Program-made: the position numbers and the translations under genes
Notes under the pieces: model-generated
Databases searched by the model: none
What the model was told of the DNA's origin: nothing
The model's input: the letters and a program-made list of their open reading frames with translations, nothing else
In this document: one piece after another, positions 1 through 8,368 of the stretch
Position numbering within the stretch: the first letter of the stretch is position 1
How the letters are laid out: each line of letters opens with the position of its first letter
Assembly: GCA_030538235.1 (NCBI GenBank)
Contig: JAUNUJ010000010.1
Location: 1 to 64,000, forward strand
Direction: 5' to 3'
DNA: 64,000 nt
From: Alcaligenaceae bacterium
GTDB taxonomy: Bacteria; Pseudomonadota; Gammaproteobacteria; Burkholderiales; Burkholderiaceae_B

Positions 1-305
1 CTTATTTGAAAAAAACTTTAAATTAAATTTGAATTTATCAATTTGTGTTGTTTTTTGCACCGAAACATTTAATCGCTTCTTTATGCCTCTAGGGAAATCC
101 CTAGACCCCTGAACTGGGAAAGATATGAATTATGGGCTATTTATTTTCCGCTGTCAAGCCTATAGTCTTTTTCTTGCAAATTCTTGTTGCACAAATGCAC
201 ACAGATAATTCCTACTGAACTTTTATTATAGTCCTATCCCCAATTAAAACAAGCGCTTTTAGCCATTTCTCCAAACTCTCCCAAGCCTATCTCTTTAATT
301 CCTTA
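1..305. other. AT-rich region upstream of nrdG
   Basis: No convincing gene is seen here. The stretch is AT-rich with short runs of A and T. The one clear structure is a tight inverted repeat at 89-104 (CTAGGGA, two bases, TCCCTAG). It may belong to the end of a gene lying outside the window, but no T-run follows it. Confidence 0.5.
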
Positions 306-319
306 TTGATTTATATCAA
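306..319. promoter_or_regulatory. FNR-type binding site
   Basis: TTGATTTATATCAA is a perfect match to the FNR/ANR consensus TTGAT-N4-ATCAA. It lies about 110 bp upstream of the preferred nrdG start. An activator at the common -41.5 position would place transcription start near 354, with a TATTAT-like -10 around 348-353 only roughly fitting. Class III ribonucleotide reductase is used without oxygen, so FNR activation makes sense. The match is seen directly; the role is inferred. Confidence 0.75.
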
Positions 320-373
320 ATACATCATTTAAACCTCTTGTCTTAACTATTATTCTTGGCAATAATCACCAAA

Positions 374-389
374 ACACAATATATAGTGT
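374..389. promoter_or_regulatory. NrdR box 1
   Basis: ACACAATATATAGTGT is a perfect match to the NrdR consensus (ACACWATATATWGTGT). With the second box, whose start is 31 bp downstream (about three helical turns), it forms the paired arrangement typical of NrdR-repressed ribonucleotide reductase genes. It lies between the probable FNR-driven start site and the nrdG ATG. Confidence 0.8.
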
Positions 390-404
390 TAATATTTTCT
401 AAAA

Positions 405-420
405 CCACAAGATATAGTGA
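405..420. promoter_or_regulatory. NrdR box 2
   Basis: CCACAAGATATAGTGA differs from the NrdR consensus at the two end positions and one central base. It starts 31 bp after box 1 and ends one base before the ATG at 422, so NrdR bound to both boxes would block the start of the gene. The pairing and phasing are the main support. Confidence 0.65.
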
Positions 421-421
421 T

Positions 422-886
422 ATGCAGAATTTAAGATATCGTCATGAAGAGGTCGTTTGGATTGAAGTGCCGGGTGAGGTATCACTGGCTTATCAATTCA
501 CAGGCTGCCCTTTACGTTGTAAAGGCTGTCATAGCGCCGATACATGGAAAGTAAATTCAGGCCAATTACTTAGTCTCGATTACTTTAGCCAACGCCTACA
601 ACAATATAAGCATTTAATTTCTTGCGTTCTATTTATGGGTGGCGAATGGCTATCTGAGCAATTAGTCCCCTATCTACAACTAGCAAAAGATAATAATTTA
701 AAAACTTGTTTATATACAGGCTTAGAAAAAGAGCAAGTCCCGACTCAATTACTACCTCTACTGGACTATTTAAAAACCGGACCCTGGATACCTGAATTAG
801 GTGGCCTAGACAATCCAAATAGCAATCAACGCTTTATAGATATGCAAAGCGGTAATTTACTTAACCACTTATTCCACAAAAACTAA
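422..886 (+). CDS. nrdG: Anaerobic ribonucleotide reductase activating protein (radical SAM)
   Basis: This is the activase of class III ribonucleotide reductase. Radical SAM chemistry at a 4Fe-4S cluster puts the glycyl radical on NrdD. The cluster motif CX3CX2C is at residues 29, 33 and 36 (CPLRCKGC), followed by a GGEW motif near residue 75, as in NrdG. The frame is open upstream to a TTG at 356, but that would place both NrdR boxes inside the coding sequence, so I choose ATG at 422 (154 aa, the usual NrdG size). It precedes nrdD by 35 bp and they are probably co-transcribed. The order nrdG-nrdD is the reverse of E. coli. There is no strong ribosome-binding site before 422. Confidence 0.85.
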   Translation: MQNLRYRHEEVVWIEVPGEVSLAYQFTGCPLRCKGCHSADTWKVNSGQLLSLDYFSQRLQQYKHLISCVLFMGGEWLSEQLVPYLQLAKDNNLKTCLYTGLEKEQVPTQLLPLLDYLKTGPWIPELGGLDNPNSNQRFIDMQSGNLLNHLFHKN

Positions 887-921
887 GTCACTTAACACGT
901 TATTTATTAAGGAATCTCACA

Positions 922-2703
922 ATGATACGGCTCACTCCCACTCAAATCAGTGCCAAACTCGGCTTTATGCGGAACTATATGGCTGCTCACAATGCTGCCG
1001 ACGGTTCCACCATGGATGCCAATGCCAATGTTACTCATAAAAACATTGCCACAATGGAGAGCGAATTACTTAAAGACTTTCTTATCCAAATTAATCGCTC
1101 ACAAGTTAGCGAGAAAATTACTGAAATCTTTGGTCAGGAGCTCGCTGATGAGTATATTCGTCAGATCGAGAATCACGAAATCTATGTTCACGATGAGACT
1201 AGCTTAAAGCCTTATTGTGTTTCAGTGACCCTGTATCCCTTTTTACATGACGGTCTTACTAAGTTGGGCGGTGAATCCAAAGCGCCTAAGCATCTAGACT
1301 CCTTTTGCGGCTCCTTTGTTAATCTAGTCTTTGCTATTAGCGCTCAGTTTGCTGGTGCGGTCGCTACTGTCGAGTTTCTTAACTACTTCGATTATTTTGC
1401 GCGTCAAGACTACGGTGATAATTACTTAGAAACTCACCCTTATGAAATCGCTAATCATTTACAGCATGTGGTTTATAGCATTAACCAGCCAGCAGCTGCA
1501 CGTGGTTATCAGAGCGTTTTCTGGAATATTTCTGTTTACGATAAATTTTATTTTGATGCGATGTTCGGTAACTTTGTGTTCCCGGATTTTAGCAAACCGG
1601 TTTGGGAAAGTGTCTCGCGCTTGCAGGACTTTTTCCTAACTTGGTTTAATCAGGAGCGCACAAAATCAATTCTTACCTTCCCTGTGGTGACTGCCGCCAT
1701 GCTCACTGAAGATGGCCAGTGTAAAGACAAAGTATTTGCCAATCAACTGGCTAAAGAATTATCAGAGGGCAACTCCTTTTTTATTTACTTGTCGGATAAT
1801 CCTGACTCTCTAGCCTCTTGCTGCCGTTTACGCAATGAAATTGATGACCACACTTTCTCCTATACATTAGGGGCAGGTGGTGTGGCTACCGGTTCAATTA
1901 ATGTCATTACGATTAATATGAATAGACTGGAGCAAGACGGTCGTGATTTAGCAACGGAAGTCGATAAAATCCATCGCTATCAATTTGCCTATCGCAAACT
2001 GATGGAAGACTATTTAAATGCCGGTATGCTGTCAGTTTATGATGCGGGCTTTATTAGTATGGATAAGCAATTCCTAACTATTGGTATTAATGGCATGGTT
2101 GAAGCCGCAGAATCCCAAGGAATTAAAGCGAGCTACAATACCGAATATATTGATTTTGTACAAAGTCGTTTAAAAACCATCTTTGATGCCAATAAAAAAG
2201 CTTCAGCTCATTACGGTGTTCGTTTTAATACAGAATTTGTACCGGCAGAAAACCTCGGTGTTAAAAATGCTAAGTGGGACAGCGATGATGGCTATCAAGT
2301 CTCTCGCGAATGCTACAACTCCTATTTCTACCCGGTTGAAGACGAAAACGTTAATGCACTGGATAAACTCTTATTGCACGGTAGCGAGTTAGTTGATTGG
2401 TTGGATGGCGGTTCCGCCCTGCATCTAAACTTGGATGAGACCCTAACCCAACAAGGTTATAAGTCACTCTTTGATATTGCCGCACGCACCGGTTGTAATT
2501 ACTTCTGCATTAACGTCAAAATCACGATTTGTAATGCTTGCGACCATATTGATAAACGCACATTACAAGCTTGCAGCAGTTGTGGCTCAACAGATATTGA
2601 TTATGGCTCACGAGTGATCGGTTATTTGAAACGAATTTCTGCTTATAGTGAAGGTCGCCGACGTGAACACGCCTTGCGTCACTATCATAAAGATGCGGCA
2701 TAA
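922..2703 (+). CDS. nrdD: Anaerobic ribonucleoside-triphosphate reductase
   Basis: This is class III ribonucleotide reductase, which makes dNTPs without oxygen using a glycyl radical. The C-terminus carries a zinc site with paired cysteines at about 537/540 and 551/554, then the glycyl-radical region SRVIGYL with Gly near 567. At 593 aa it is shorter than E. coli NrdD (712 aa). The N-terminus enters the catalytic region almost at once and shows no ATP-cone, so dATP regulation through that domain appears to be missing. An AAGGA sits 8 bases before the ATG. It shares the FNR/NrdR-controlled promoter of nrdG and is followed by an intrinsic terminator. Confidence 0.93.
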   Translation: MIRLTPTQISAKLGFMRNYMAAHNAADGSTMDANANVTHKNIATMESELLKDFLIQINRSQVSEKITEIFGQELADEYIRQIENHEIYVHDETSLKPYCVSVTLYPFLHDGLTKLGGESKAPKHLDSFCGSFVNLVFAISAQFAGAVATVEFLNYFDYFARQDYGDNYLETHPYEIANHLQHVVYSINQPAAARGYQSVFWNISVYDKFYFDAMFGNFVFPDFSKPVWESVSRLQDFFLTWFNQERTKSILTFPVVTAAMLTEDGQCKDKVFANQLAKELSEGNSFFIYLSDNPDSLASCCRLRNEIDDHTFSYTLGAGGVATGSINVITINMNRLEQDGRDLATEVDKIHRYQFAYRKLMEDYLNAGMLSVYDAGFISMDKQFLTIGINGMVEAAESQGIKASYNTEYIDFVQSRLKTIFDANKKASAHYGVRFNTEFVPAENLGVKNAKWDSDDGYQVSRECYNSYFYPVEDENVNALDKLLLHGSELVDWLDGGSALHLNLDETLTQQGYKSLFDIAARTGCNYFCINVKITICNACDHIDKRTLQACSSCGSTDIDYGSRVIGYLKRISAYSEGRRREHALRHYHKDAA

Positions 2704-2737
2704 CAGATTAGCTGTTACTCAGTAGCTAACAACAGCA

Positions 2738-2768
2738 CGGCACACTCTTAATAGAGGGTGCCGTTTTT
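2738..2768 (+). terminator. Intrinsic terminator of nrdGD
   Basis: A CGGCAC-ACTCT stem pairs with AGAG-GGTGCCG around a short TTAAT loop and is followed by five T residues. It lies 34 bp after the nrdD stop and faces the end of the convergent methylase gene. Confidence 0.85.
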
Positions 2769-2777
2769 CTGTGCAAA

Positions 2778-3668
2778 TCAATCACCAATCACCAAAATCT
2801 CAGAGACTCGCCCCCGCCCACCTGCCCTAGCGGATATTAAACGAGTCGCTTCGATTCTCATTATTTTATAGTCCTGATAAAGATCATCAAAAAAACCATC
2901 TGTTTTATCCGTATTCTTAGGGTCGGAATTACTTAAAACAAAGGTCGCCTCTTGCCCATAAATACGCTCACAGAACTGCGCTAATCTACGTTGCTCCTGA
3001 TCATTAAAATCGCCCTTGGCATAAGCGGTAAAAGCCGCTGTGTCAGATATTGGTCTATAAGGGCTGTCAAAATAAAATAAAGTCTTCGAATCCGCATAGC
3101 GCAAAGTTTCCTCAAAATCACCTAATAAGATCTCGGTATTTTGCAACACATCACGCACTCGTTGAAAATTTTGCACATCCACCAACTTGATGTGTGATTT
3201 TTTACCAAAGGGCACATTAAAGAGACCCTGACTGTTCACCCGATAAAGTCCATTAAATCCCAGTCTATTAAGAGCAACAAAAAAGGCGGCATGCTCAAGT
3301 CCCATTTGCCCCGTCAATATCCCCCGATTAAACTTCTCTCTAAGGGTGTAATAGAATAGCTCCTTTTCTTCATCACTTGACTGTGAATTAAAGTCCGCCT
3401 CTAAAGACTGTAATAGTGACAATAAAGCCACACTATCATCTCTAAGTTTCAAATACAAATTAACTAAATCTGCGTTGATATCAGAAATGACTTTTTCTTT
3501 GAAACTGAAACGATTAGAAATAGCAAAGAACATTCCACCGCCACCGACAAATGGCTCTACGTACCTATCAAAACTACCCCAATCAATAAACCTTTGGGAC
3601 ATCTCAATAATGGTTTCAGACAGTCTGTATTTTCCCCCTGCCCATTTAATCATCGGTTTAGTCATCAT
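2778..3668 (-). CDS. D12-class DNA adenine methylase (Dam/DpnM type) with DSPY motif
   Basis: The predicted activity is methylation of the adenine N6 position in a short site, probably GATC. Domains: KWAGGK at residues 8-13, the SAM-binding motif EPFVGGGGMF at 38-47, and the catalytic motif near the end at 201-204. That motif reads DSPY instead of the canonical DPPY, in the context FYFDSPYRP, so the first proline is replaced by serine. The length (296 aa) is normal. No restriction endonuclease is visible beside it, so it is an orphan methylase here. Two adjacent ATGs (3668 and 3665) could start it. Target specificity cannot be read from the sequence. Confidence 0.85.
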   Translation of the reverse strand: MMTKPMIKWAGGKYRLSETIIEMSQRFIDWGSFDRYVEPFVGGGGMFFAISNRFSFKEKVISDINADLVNLYLKLRDDSVALLSLLQSLEADFNSQSSDEEKELFYYTLREKFNRGILTGQMGLEHAAFFVALNRLGFNGLYRVNSQGLFNVPFGKKSHIKLVDVQNFQRVRDVLQNTEILLGDFEETLRYADSKTLFYFDSPYRPISDTAAFTAYAKGDFNDQEQRRLAQFCERIYGQEATFVLSNSDPKNTDKTDGFFDDLYQDYKIMRIEATRLISARAGGRGRVSEILVIGD

Positions 3669-3900
3669 CTTATTTTAAATATAAATCTTTTATCTACTTA
3701 TCAATCTAGGATTGTAACCCAGGCGCGATCTCTACTTATCTAAGCCTCAAGATTTACCATCTATTTGTTAATTAAAGGATTTTTCAAAATTCGACCGCGA
3801 AATAAAAGGCAATCTTTCTATTCATGAAACTGAAATAATTCATTGTTAAGATTCATGTCACAAACAAATTCATATTGACAACTTCCTACAAGGACAAGAG
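3669..3900. promoter_or_regulatory. Divergent intergenic region between methylase and phnD
   Basis: These 232 bp must hold the promoters of the methylase (left) and the phn operon (right). TTCAT recurs at 3821, 3839, 3852 and 3869. The spacing is irregular and does not fit the 11-bp repeats of a PhoB box, so I make no regulator call. AAGGACAAGAG just before the phnD ATG contains the ribosome-binding site. Confidence 0.4.
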
Positions 3901-4879
3901 ATGTTTAAATTAAAAAATCTTGCTTTAGCGGCTTTATTAGCAGCTCTACCACTAAGCAGCCAAGCCATGGACCCTCGCTTTACTGACGCTGATGGCGATT
4001 TAGTTGCTGATGCTCCGACCGATCCTAAAGATTGGATTGATCCAGCTACTCTGGTTTTCTCTTATACCCCAGTTGAAGACCCTGCAGTTTACGCTGAAGT
4101 ATGGAAAGAGTTTATTGATCACTTAGCTGCAGAGACCGGTAAAAAAGTTCAGTTCTTCCCAGTTCAAAGCAACGCCGCTCAGCTAGAAGCAATGCGTGCC
4201 GGTCGTTTACACGTTGCTGGTTTTAACACAGGTTCAAACCCATTAGCTGTTAACTGTGCCGGTTTTGTGCCTTTCGCTATGATGGCTGCAAATGACGACG
4301 CTTACGGCTACGAGATGGAAATCCTTACCTACCCGGGTAGCGGCATCGAAAAAGTAGAAGATATTCGTGGCAAAAAATTAGCCTTTACTTATTCGTGGCA
4401 AAAAATTAGCCTTTACTTCTGAAACGTCCAACTCTGGTTACAAAGCGCCTTCTGCTTTATTAAAGCAAGAGTTCAAGATGGAAGCCGGCAAAGACTTTGA
4501 ACCTGTATTCAGCGGTAAGCACGATAACTCTATCCTTGGTGTTGCTAACAAAGATTACCCTGCAGCCGCTATCGCTAACTCAGTACTTTCTCGTATGCTT
4601 GAGCGTGATGTAGTTAAGAGCGAGCAATTAGTTTCTATCTACAAATCTCAGTCTTTCCCTACGACTGGTTACGGCTACGTTTATAACTTAAAGCCTGAAT
4701 TAGCTGAAAAAGTTAAAGCGGCATTCTTTAACTTCAACTGGGAAGGTACCGGTTTAGCCAAAGAGTTTAACCACGTAAACCCTCCACAAGAAAAATTCAT
4801 GCCTATCACTTTCAAAGAGCACTGGCAAGTTGTACGCGATATCGATGCTGCTATGGAAGTTAGCTACGACTGTAAGTAA
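3901..4879 (+). pseudogene. phnD: Phosphonate/phosphite-type ABC transporter binding protein, frameshifted
   Basis: This is the periplasmic binding protein of a PhnD-family importer. Residues 1-22 form a signal peptide ending SSQA, followed by the YTPVEDPAVY region and the ligand-pocket region around FPVQSNAAQ. The frame is broken by a perfect 28-bp tandem duplication (4363-4390 and 4391-4418). As it stands, translation ends at 4422 after 173 aa. An ATG at 4478 opens the rest of the protein to 4879. Removing one copy restores a continuous 316-aa protein reading through TSETSNSGYKAP, a hallmark of the family. All other parts look intact, so the event is recent, reversible, or a sequence error. 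It heads the phn operon. Confidence 0.9.
4363..4418. repeat. Perfect 28-bp tandem duplication inside phnD
   Basis: Unit 1 is 4363-4390 and unit 2 is 4391-4418. They are identical base for base, including a run of six A in each. Since 28 is not a multiple of three, the second copy shifts the frame and brings in a stop at 4420-4422. Confidence 0.97.
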
Positions 4880-4903
4880 TTTAAGTAAATAAAGGTATTT
4901 CTA

Positions 4904-5767
4904 ATGCTTAAACTTGTTGACCTTGAAAAGCGTTATAGCAGCAATGAGATAGCGCTTAAGGGGATCAACCTTGAAATCCAATCAGGCGAAGTTATTGGCC
5001 TGATTGGGCCTTCAGGTGCCGGTAAATCAACTCTTATCCGTTGTGTAAACCGCTTAGTTGAACCCACCAAAGGCTCTATTCTGCTTCAAGATAAAGATCT
5101 TAATAAACTATCCAAAAGTGGTTTAAGACAAGAGCGTCGCCGTATCGGCATGATTTTCCAAGAATACGCTCTAGTTGAACGCTTAACTGTGATGGAAAAC
5201 GTACTGTCAGGCCGTTTAGGTAATATGGGTTTCTGGAACAGCTGGTTTCGCCGTTTTAGTCCGGAAGACATTGCCCAAGCCTACGAACTCTTAGATCGAG
5301 TAGGCCTCAAAGGCAAAGAAAACAATCGCGCCGATGAATTATCGGGTGGTCAACGTCAACGCGTCGGGATCGCCCGCGCGCTGATTCAACGTCCTGACCT
5401 CATGCTGATTGATGAGCCTACAGCTAGCCTGGATCCTAAGACGTCACGTCAGATTATGCGCCTAATTATTGAGCTTTGTCGCGAACGCGGCCTTGCTGCA
5501 ATTGTCAATATTCACGACGTTGTCTTGGCTACCGAATTCCTCCCTAGAATCGTCGGTTTACGTGCCGGCTCGATTGTTTTTGACGGTCCATCAAAAGATG
5601 TGAACACTGCAGTACTCACTGAAATTTATGGTGATGAGGATTGGACTTCAATCAGCAAAAAGCTTGCTTCTCAACATAGCGAAGATGATGATGATCCTGA
5701 AGAACAACTCAATTCTGTTAAAGAACCTATCCAAACTCTGAGAACTGCCGCTGTCGGTGCTGCTTAA
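4904..5767 (+). CDS. phnC: Phosphonate-type ABC transporter ATPase
   Basis: This is the ATP-hydrolysing subunit of the PhnCDE importer on the cytoplasmic face of the inner membrane. Walker [10 protein letters not shown] is at 35-43, the ABC signature [15 protein letters not shown] near 146-160 and Walker [14 protein letters not shown] near 166-178. An H-loop histidine follows in NIHDVVLA. The last 35 residues form an acidic tail (EDDDDPEEQ) beyond the usual end of the family. It starts 24 bp after phnD with AAAGG as ribosome-binding site. It is intact even though the binding protein upstream is frameshifted. Confidence 0.92.
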   Translation: MLKLVDLEKRYSSNEIALKGINLEIQSGEVIGLIGPSGAGKSTLIRCVNRLVEPTKGSILLQDKDLNKLSKSGLRQERRRIGMIFQEYALVERLTVMENVLSGRLGNMGFWNSWFRRFSPEDIAQAYELLDRVGLKGKENNRADELSGGQRQRVGIARALIQRPDLMLIDEPTASLDPKTSRQIMRLIIELCRERGLAAIVNIHDVVLATEFLPRIVGLRAGSIVFDGPSKDVNTAVLTEIYGDEDWTSISKKLASQHSEDDDDPEEQLNSVKEPIQTLRTAAVGAA

Positions 5768-5784
5768 CTAAGGAAGTTGATGTA

Positions 5785-6609
5785 ATGAACAATCCTGCAA
5801 CTTCCTTGATGCCCCCTGCCTATCCAACTCAGTGGAAAAAGCCTCCCTTTATCAGCAACCCACTAATTCGTTACAGCCTAATCTTAGGCGCCATTATTTA
5901 TTTAATTTTAAGTATTGGCTCCTTGGAAATTAACTGGGTTCGTTTAAGCCAAGGTTGGGAGCGTGCTTGGGTATTTGTCAAAGGCTTTTTATCGCCTGAC
6001 TTTACGACTCGAGGCACTGATATATTGCAAGGCATGATCGAGAGTCTGACCATGGCGTTAACCTCTACCGCTGCCGGGATTATTATTTCCATCCCAATCG
6101 CGGTGGGCGCTGCTAAAAACTTGAGCCCTAGCTGGTTGTATTTAATTTGTCGCGGCATTATTGCCATTTCCAGAACGCTCAATGAAATCATTGTGGCGAT
6201 TTTTATGGTGTCTTTGTTCGGTTTTGGTGCCTTTGCCGGCTTCTTGACTTTGACCTTTGCCACCATCGGCTTCCTTGCTAAGTTATTAGCCGAAGATATC
6301 GAAGAAATTCAAGCTTCCCAACTTGAAGCCATGGAAGCAACCGGTGCCGGCTTTATGCAGACTCTTGACTTTGCAGTTCTCACGCAATGTCTTCCGCGCT
6401 TAGTGGGCTTATCACTATATCGCCTAGATATTAACTTCCGTGAGTCTGCCGTTATCGGAATTATCGGCGCCGGTGGTATTGGCGGTACCTTAGGAACTGC
6501 CATGGATCGTTACGAATATAGTTCTGCAGCAGCTATTTTGCTCTTAATTATTGCAGTCGTCATGCTAGCTGAATACGGATCAAGCTGGGTTCGTCGGAAA
6601 ATGTTATGA
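5785..6609 (+). CDS. phnE: Phosphonate-type ABC transporter permease 1
   Basis: This is an inner-membrane permease of the PhnE family, 274 aa with about six predicted membrane segments. The cytoplasmic EAA-like loop is seen around EAMEATGAGFMQTL, followed by the family motif INFRESAVIGIIGAGGIGG. It starts 17 bp after phnC and overlaps the next permease gene by ATGA, a sign of translational coupling. Two PhnE-like permeases presumably form a heterodimer with PhnC. No C-P lyase or phosphonatase gene follows, so the window does not show what happens to the substrate. Confidence 0.9.
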   Translation: MNNPATSLMPPAYPTQWKKPPFISNPLIRYSLILGAIIYLILSIGSLEINWVRLSQGWERAWVFVKGFLSPDFTTRGTDILQGMIESLTMALTSTAAGIIISIPIAVGAAKNLSPSWLYLICRGIIAISRTLNEIIVAIFMVSLFGFGAFAGFLTLTFATIGFLAKLLAEDIEEIQASQLEAMEATGAGFMQTLDFAVLTQCLPRLVGLSLYRLDINFRESAVIGIIGAGGIGGTLGTAMDRYEYSSAAAILLLIIAVVMLAEYGSSWVRRKML

Positions 6610-7430
6610 GTAGTACATTAAATTTAAATTCGCCGAATACGGCCAAATGGAGTAAACGCACTCCCCTACAAAACGCCACGGTGTTCATGATTTGGTTAAT
6701 CGCCATTGCCTTTGTGGTGTGGTCTTTCCAAGTCATGACTAAAGACACCATCTGGGCCTTTGTGATGGATGCGCCTCGCCAGGCACAAGATATTGGCTCC
6801 CGTATGATGCCACCCAACTGGCTCTCTATGAACGAGCTATGGTGGCCGCTTTGGGAGACCTTAAATATTGCCACTCTAGGCACTTTGTTAGGAACTGCAT
6901 TGGCTGTGCCGGTAGCCTTTATGGCTGCTCGCAACACCACACCTAGTGCCATGTTCCTGCGTCCTCTGGCCTTATTTATTATTGTTTCCTCGCGTTCGAT
7001 TAACTCGTTAATCTGGGCTTTACTACTGGTGTCGATTTTAGGCCCTGGTGTATTGGCCGGTATTATCGCTATCGCTCTTCGTTCTATTGGTTTCGTTGGT
7101 AAATTGCTCTATGAATCCATTGAAGAGATTAGTCCTACTCCGGTAGAAGCGATTGTTTCGACCGGTGCGAGTCGTTCACAGGTAATTGCTTGGAGTGTCT
7201 TTCCACAAGTCGCCCCCACTTTAGCCGGAATTACTGTGTTTCGTTGGGATATTAATATCCGCGAATCCACTGTACTGGGTTTAGTTGGCGCCGGTGGTAT
7301 GGGCTTAAAACTCAATGCAGCACTAAACACGCTAGCTTGGCCTAAAGTCACCATGATTTTGATTGTGATTTTTGCAACAGTGATTGTCAGTGAATGGATC
7401 ACGATGAAGGTTAGACAAAAGCTTATCTAA
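6606..7430 (+). CDS. phnE: Phosphonate-type ABC transporter permease 2
   Basis: This is the second PhnE-family permease, also 274 aa. It carries the coupling loop EAIVSTGASRSQVI and the motif INIRESTVLGLVGAGGMG, aligned with the same region of the first permease. Its start codon overlaps the stop of the upstream gene (ATGA at 6606-6609). It is the last gene of the phnDCEE operon and a terminator-like hairpin follows. The two permeases are clearly related but diverged, so this is an old duplication typical of the family. Confidence 0.9.
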   Translation: MSSTLNLNSPNTAKWSKRTPLQNATVFMIWLIAIAFVVWSFQVMTKDTIWAFVMDAPRQAQDIGSRMMPPNWLSMNELWWPLWETLNIATLGTLLGTALAVPVAFMAARNTTPSAMFLRPLALFIIVSSRSINSLIWALLLVSILGPGVLAGIIAIALRSIGFVGKLLYESIEEISPTPVEAIVSTGASRSQVIAWSVFPQVAPTLAGITVFRWDINIRESTVLGLVGAGGMGLKLNAALNTLAWPKVTMILIVIFATVIVSEWITMKVRQKLI

Positions 7431-7526
7431 TTACGATGACTTTGCTTAACAGCGAATCTCGTCAGTCACAGGTCTGTTACCTCACTAAGTGAACTACCGT
7501 TTAAAGTTGGACGCTTAGTTTCAAGC

Positions 7527-7570
7527 AAAGGACTGATTTCTGTATCAAACAGGACTCAGTCCTTTTGTTT
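7527..7570 (+). terminator. Intrinsic terminator of the phn operon
   Basis: AAAGGACTGA (7527-7536) pairs perfectly with TCAGTCCTTT (7556-7565) across a 19-nt loop. TTTTGTTTTG follows. It lies about 100 bp after the phnE stop. Confidence 0.75.
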
Positions 7571-8028
7571 TGCCACTTAGTATTTCAGTTTATGACACTA
7601 TTTTCTTTCTTCATACCCATGAAAGTGGTGCCAACCTGAGGATTCCGAAGCTGTCACAACGAATCGTTCAGCTCAGAATCAAAATACTCGTTTGCTGATT
7701 TGATAGTAGCGCCGAGGGTAGTGGAACTTTAAAACAACTTTTTCTGTATTCTAAGACCTCAAGTAGTAATACCTTGTTAATTAATTTGAAAATGATATAT
7801 TTATAAAGTACCAAAAGATAACATCAAACAAAGAATTTCTAGCTGTTAAACATGTATTTAACATGCTTGAGCATATATCAAGCTTTACAATTTGAATCGT
7901 CTAGACCACCGATTAAATTTTTTAATTTGTGGCACAAACAGTATAATTTAACTTTAGGCATATAAATTACCATATTTGTTCTTGATTTTTAGATTAGATT
8001 ATGCTAAATTAGGAAAAACTTAGTCGCT
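7571..8028. other. Gene-free region with a possible 5S rRNA-like remnant
   Basis: No open frame of note is seen. A stretch near 7705-7724 (GTAGCGCCGAGGGTAGTGGA) resembles the distal part of bacterial 5S rRNA (GTAGCGCCGATGGTAGTGTG). Shorter pieces upstream (CCAACCTGAGGATTCCGAA near 7630-7650, CTCAGAA near 7672) resemble its central part in the right order. The whole cannot be a working 5S gene because it contains insertions. The rest (7730-8028) is very AT-rich and holds the promoter of the following regulator. Confidence 0.25.
7976..8005 (+). promoter_or_regulatory. Probable promoter of the ArsR-family regulator
   Basis: TTGTTC (7976-7981), an 18-bp spacer and TATGCT (8000-8005) fit a sigma-70 promoter. 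An imperfect AT-rich inverted repeat (TTAG...CTAA, 7989-8007) overlaps the -10, where an ArsR-type repressor could bind its own gene. Both calls rest on sequence pattern only. Confidence 0.35.
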
Positions 8029-8331
8029 ATGAACACACAACTTTTAACATTAGAAACGCTAGCCGAAGAGGCTGCGGACTTTATCAAAACTCTAGGTAAC
8101 CCGCATCGGCTTTTAGTCCTATGCCTATTGGTCGAGATGGGTGAGCTCAATGTTGGACAGATTCACCAGCATTCGAGCCTGAGTCAATCAGCCTTATCAC
8201 AGCATATTGCAATTATGCGTGAAGAGGGTCTGATTAGCTATCGTAGAGAGGCTCAAACCCTTTACTACCGCATAGCTGATGATAGAGTCTTTAAAATCGT
8301 TTCTGTTCTAAAACAAATCTTCTGTCCTTAA
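8029..8331 (+). CDS. ArsR-family regulator, BigR/SqrR-like
   Basis: This is a 100-aa winged-helix repressor. The recognition helix lies in SLSQSALSQHIAIMREEGLI (about residues 48-68), followed by a wing with RREAQTLYYRI. It has cysteines in VLCLL (about residue 33) and at the C-terminal end (IFCP), the positions of the paired thiols that sense persulfide in BigR/SqrR proteins. The LSQSALSQH and RREAQT sequences also match that subgroup better than metal-sensing ArsR proteins. The next two genes encode a rhodanese and a DUF2892 protein, which supports a role in sulfide or persulfide response. The sensing function is inferred. Confidence 0.8.
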   Translation: MNTQLLTLETLAEEAADFIKTLGNPHRLLVLCLLVEMGELNVGQIHQHSSLSQSALSQHIAIMREEGLISYRREAQTLYYRIADDRVFKIVSVLKQIFCP

Positions 8332-8368
8332 TTCGACATTTTAATTTTTTATCAGAGAACAATTTAAT

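Noticed and set aside
356-421. TTG start for nrdG, giving 22 more residues
   Set aside because: The added stretch contains both NrdR boxes and has no similarity to the NrdG N-terminus.
3821-3873. Pho box upstream of phnD from repeated TTCAT
   Set aside because: The spacing (18, 13, 17 bp) does not fit PhoB half-sites and the core CTGTCAT is missing.
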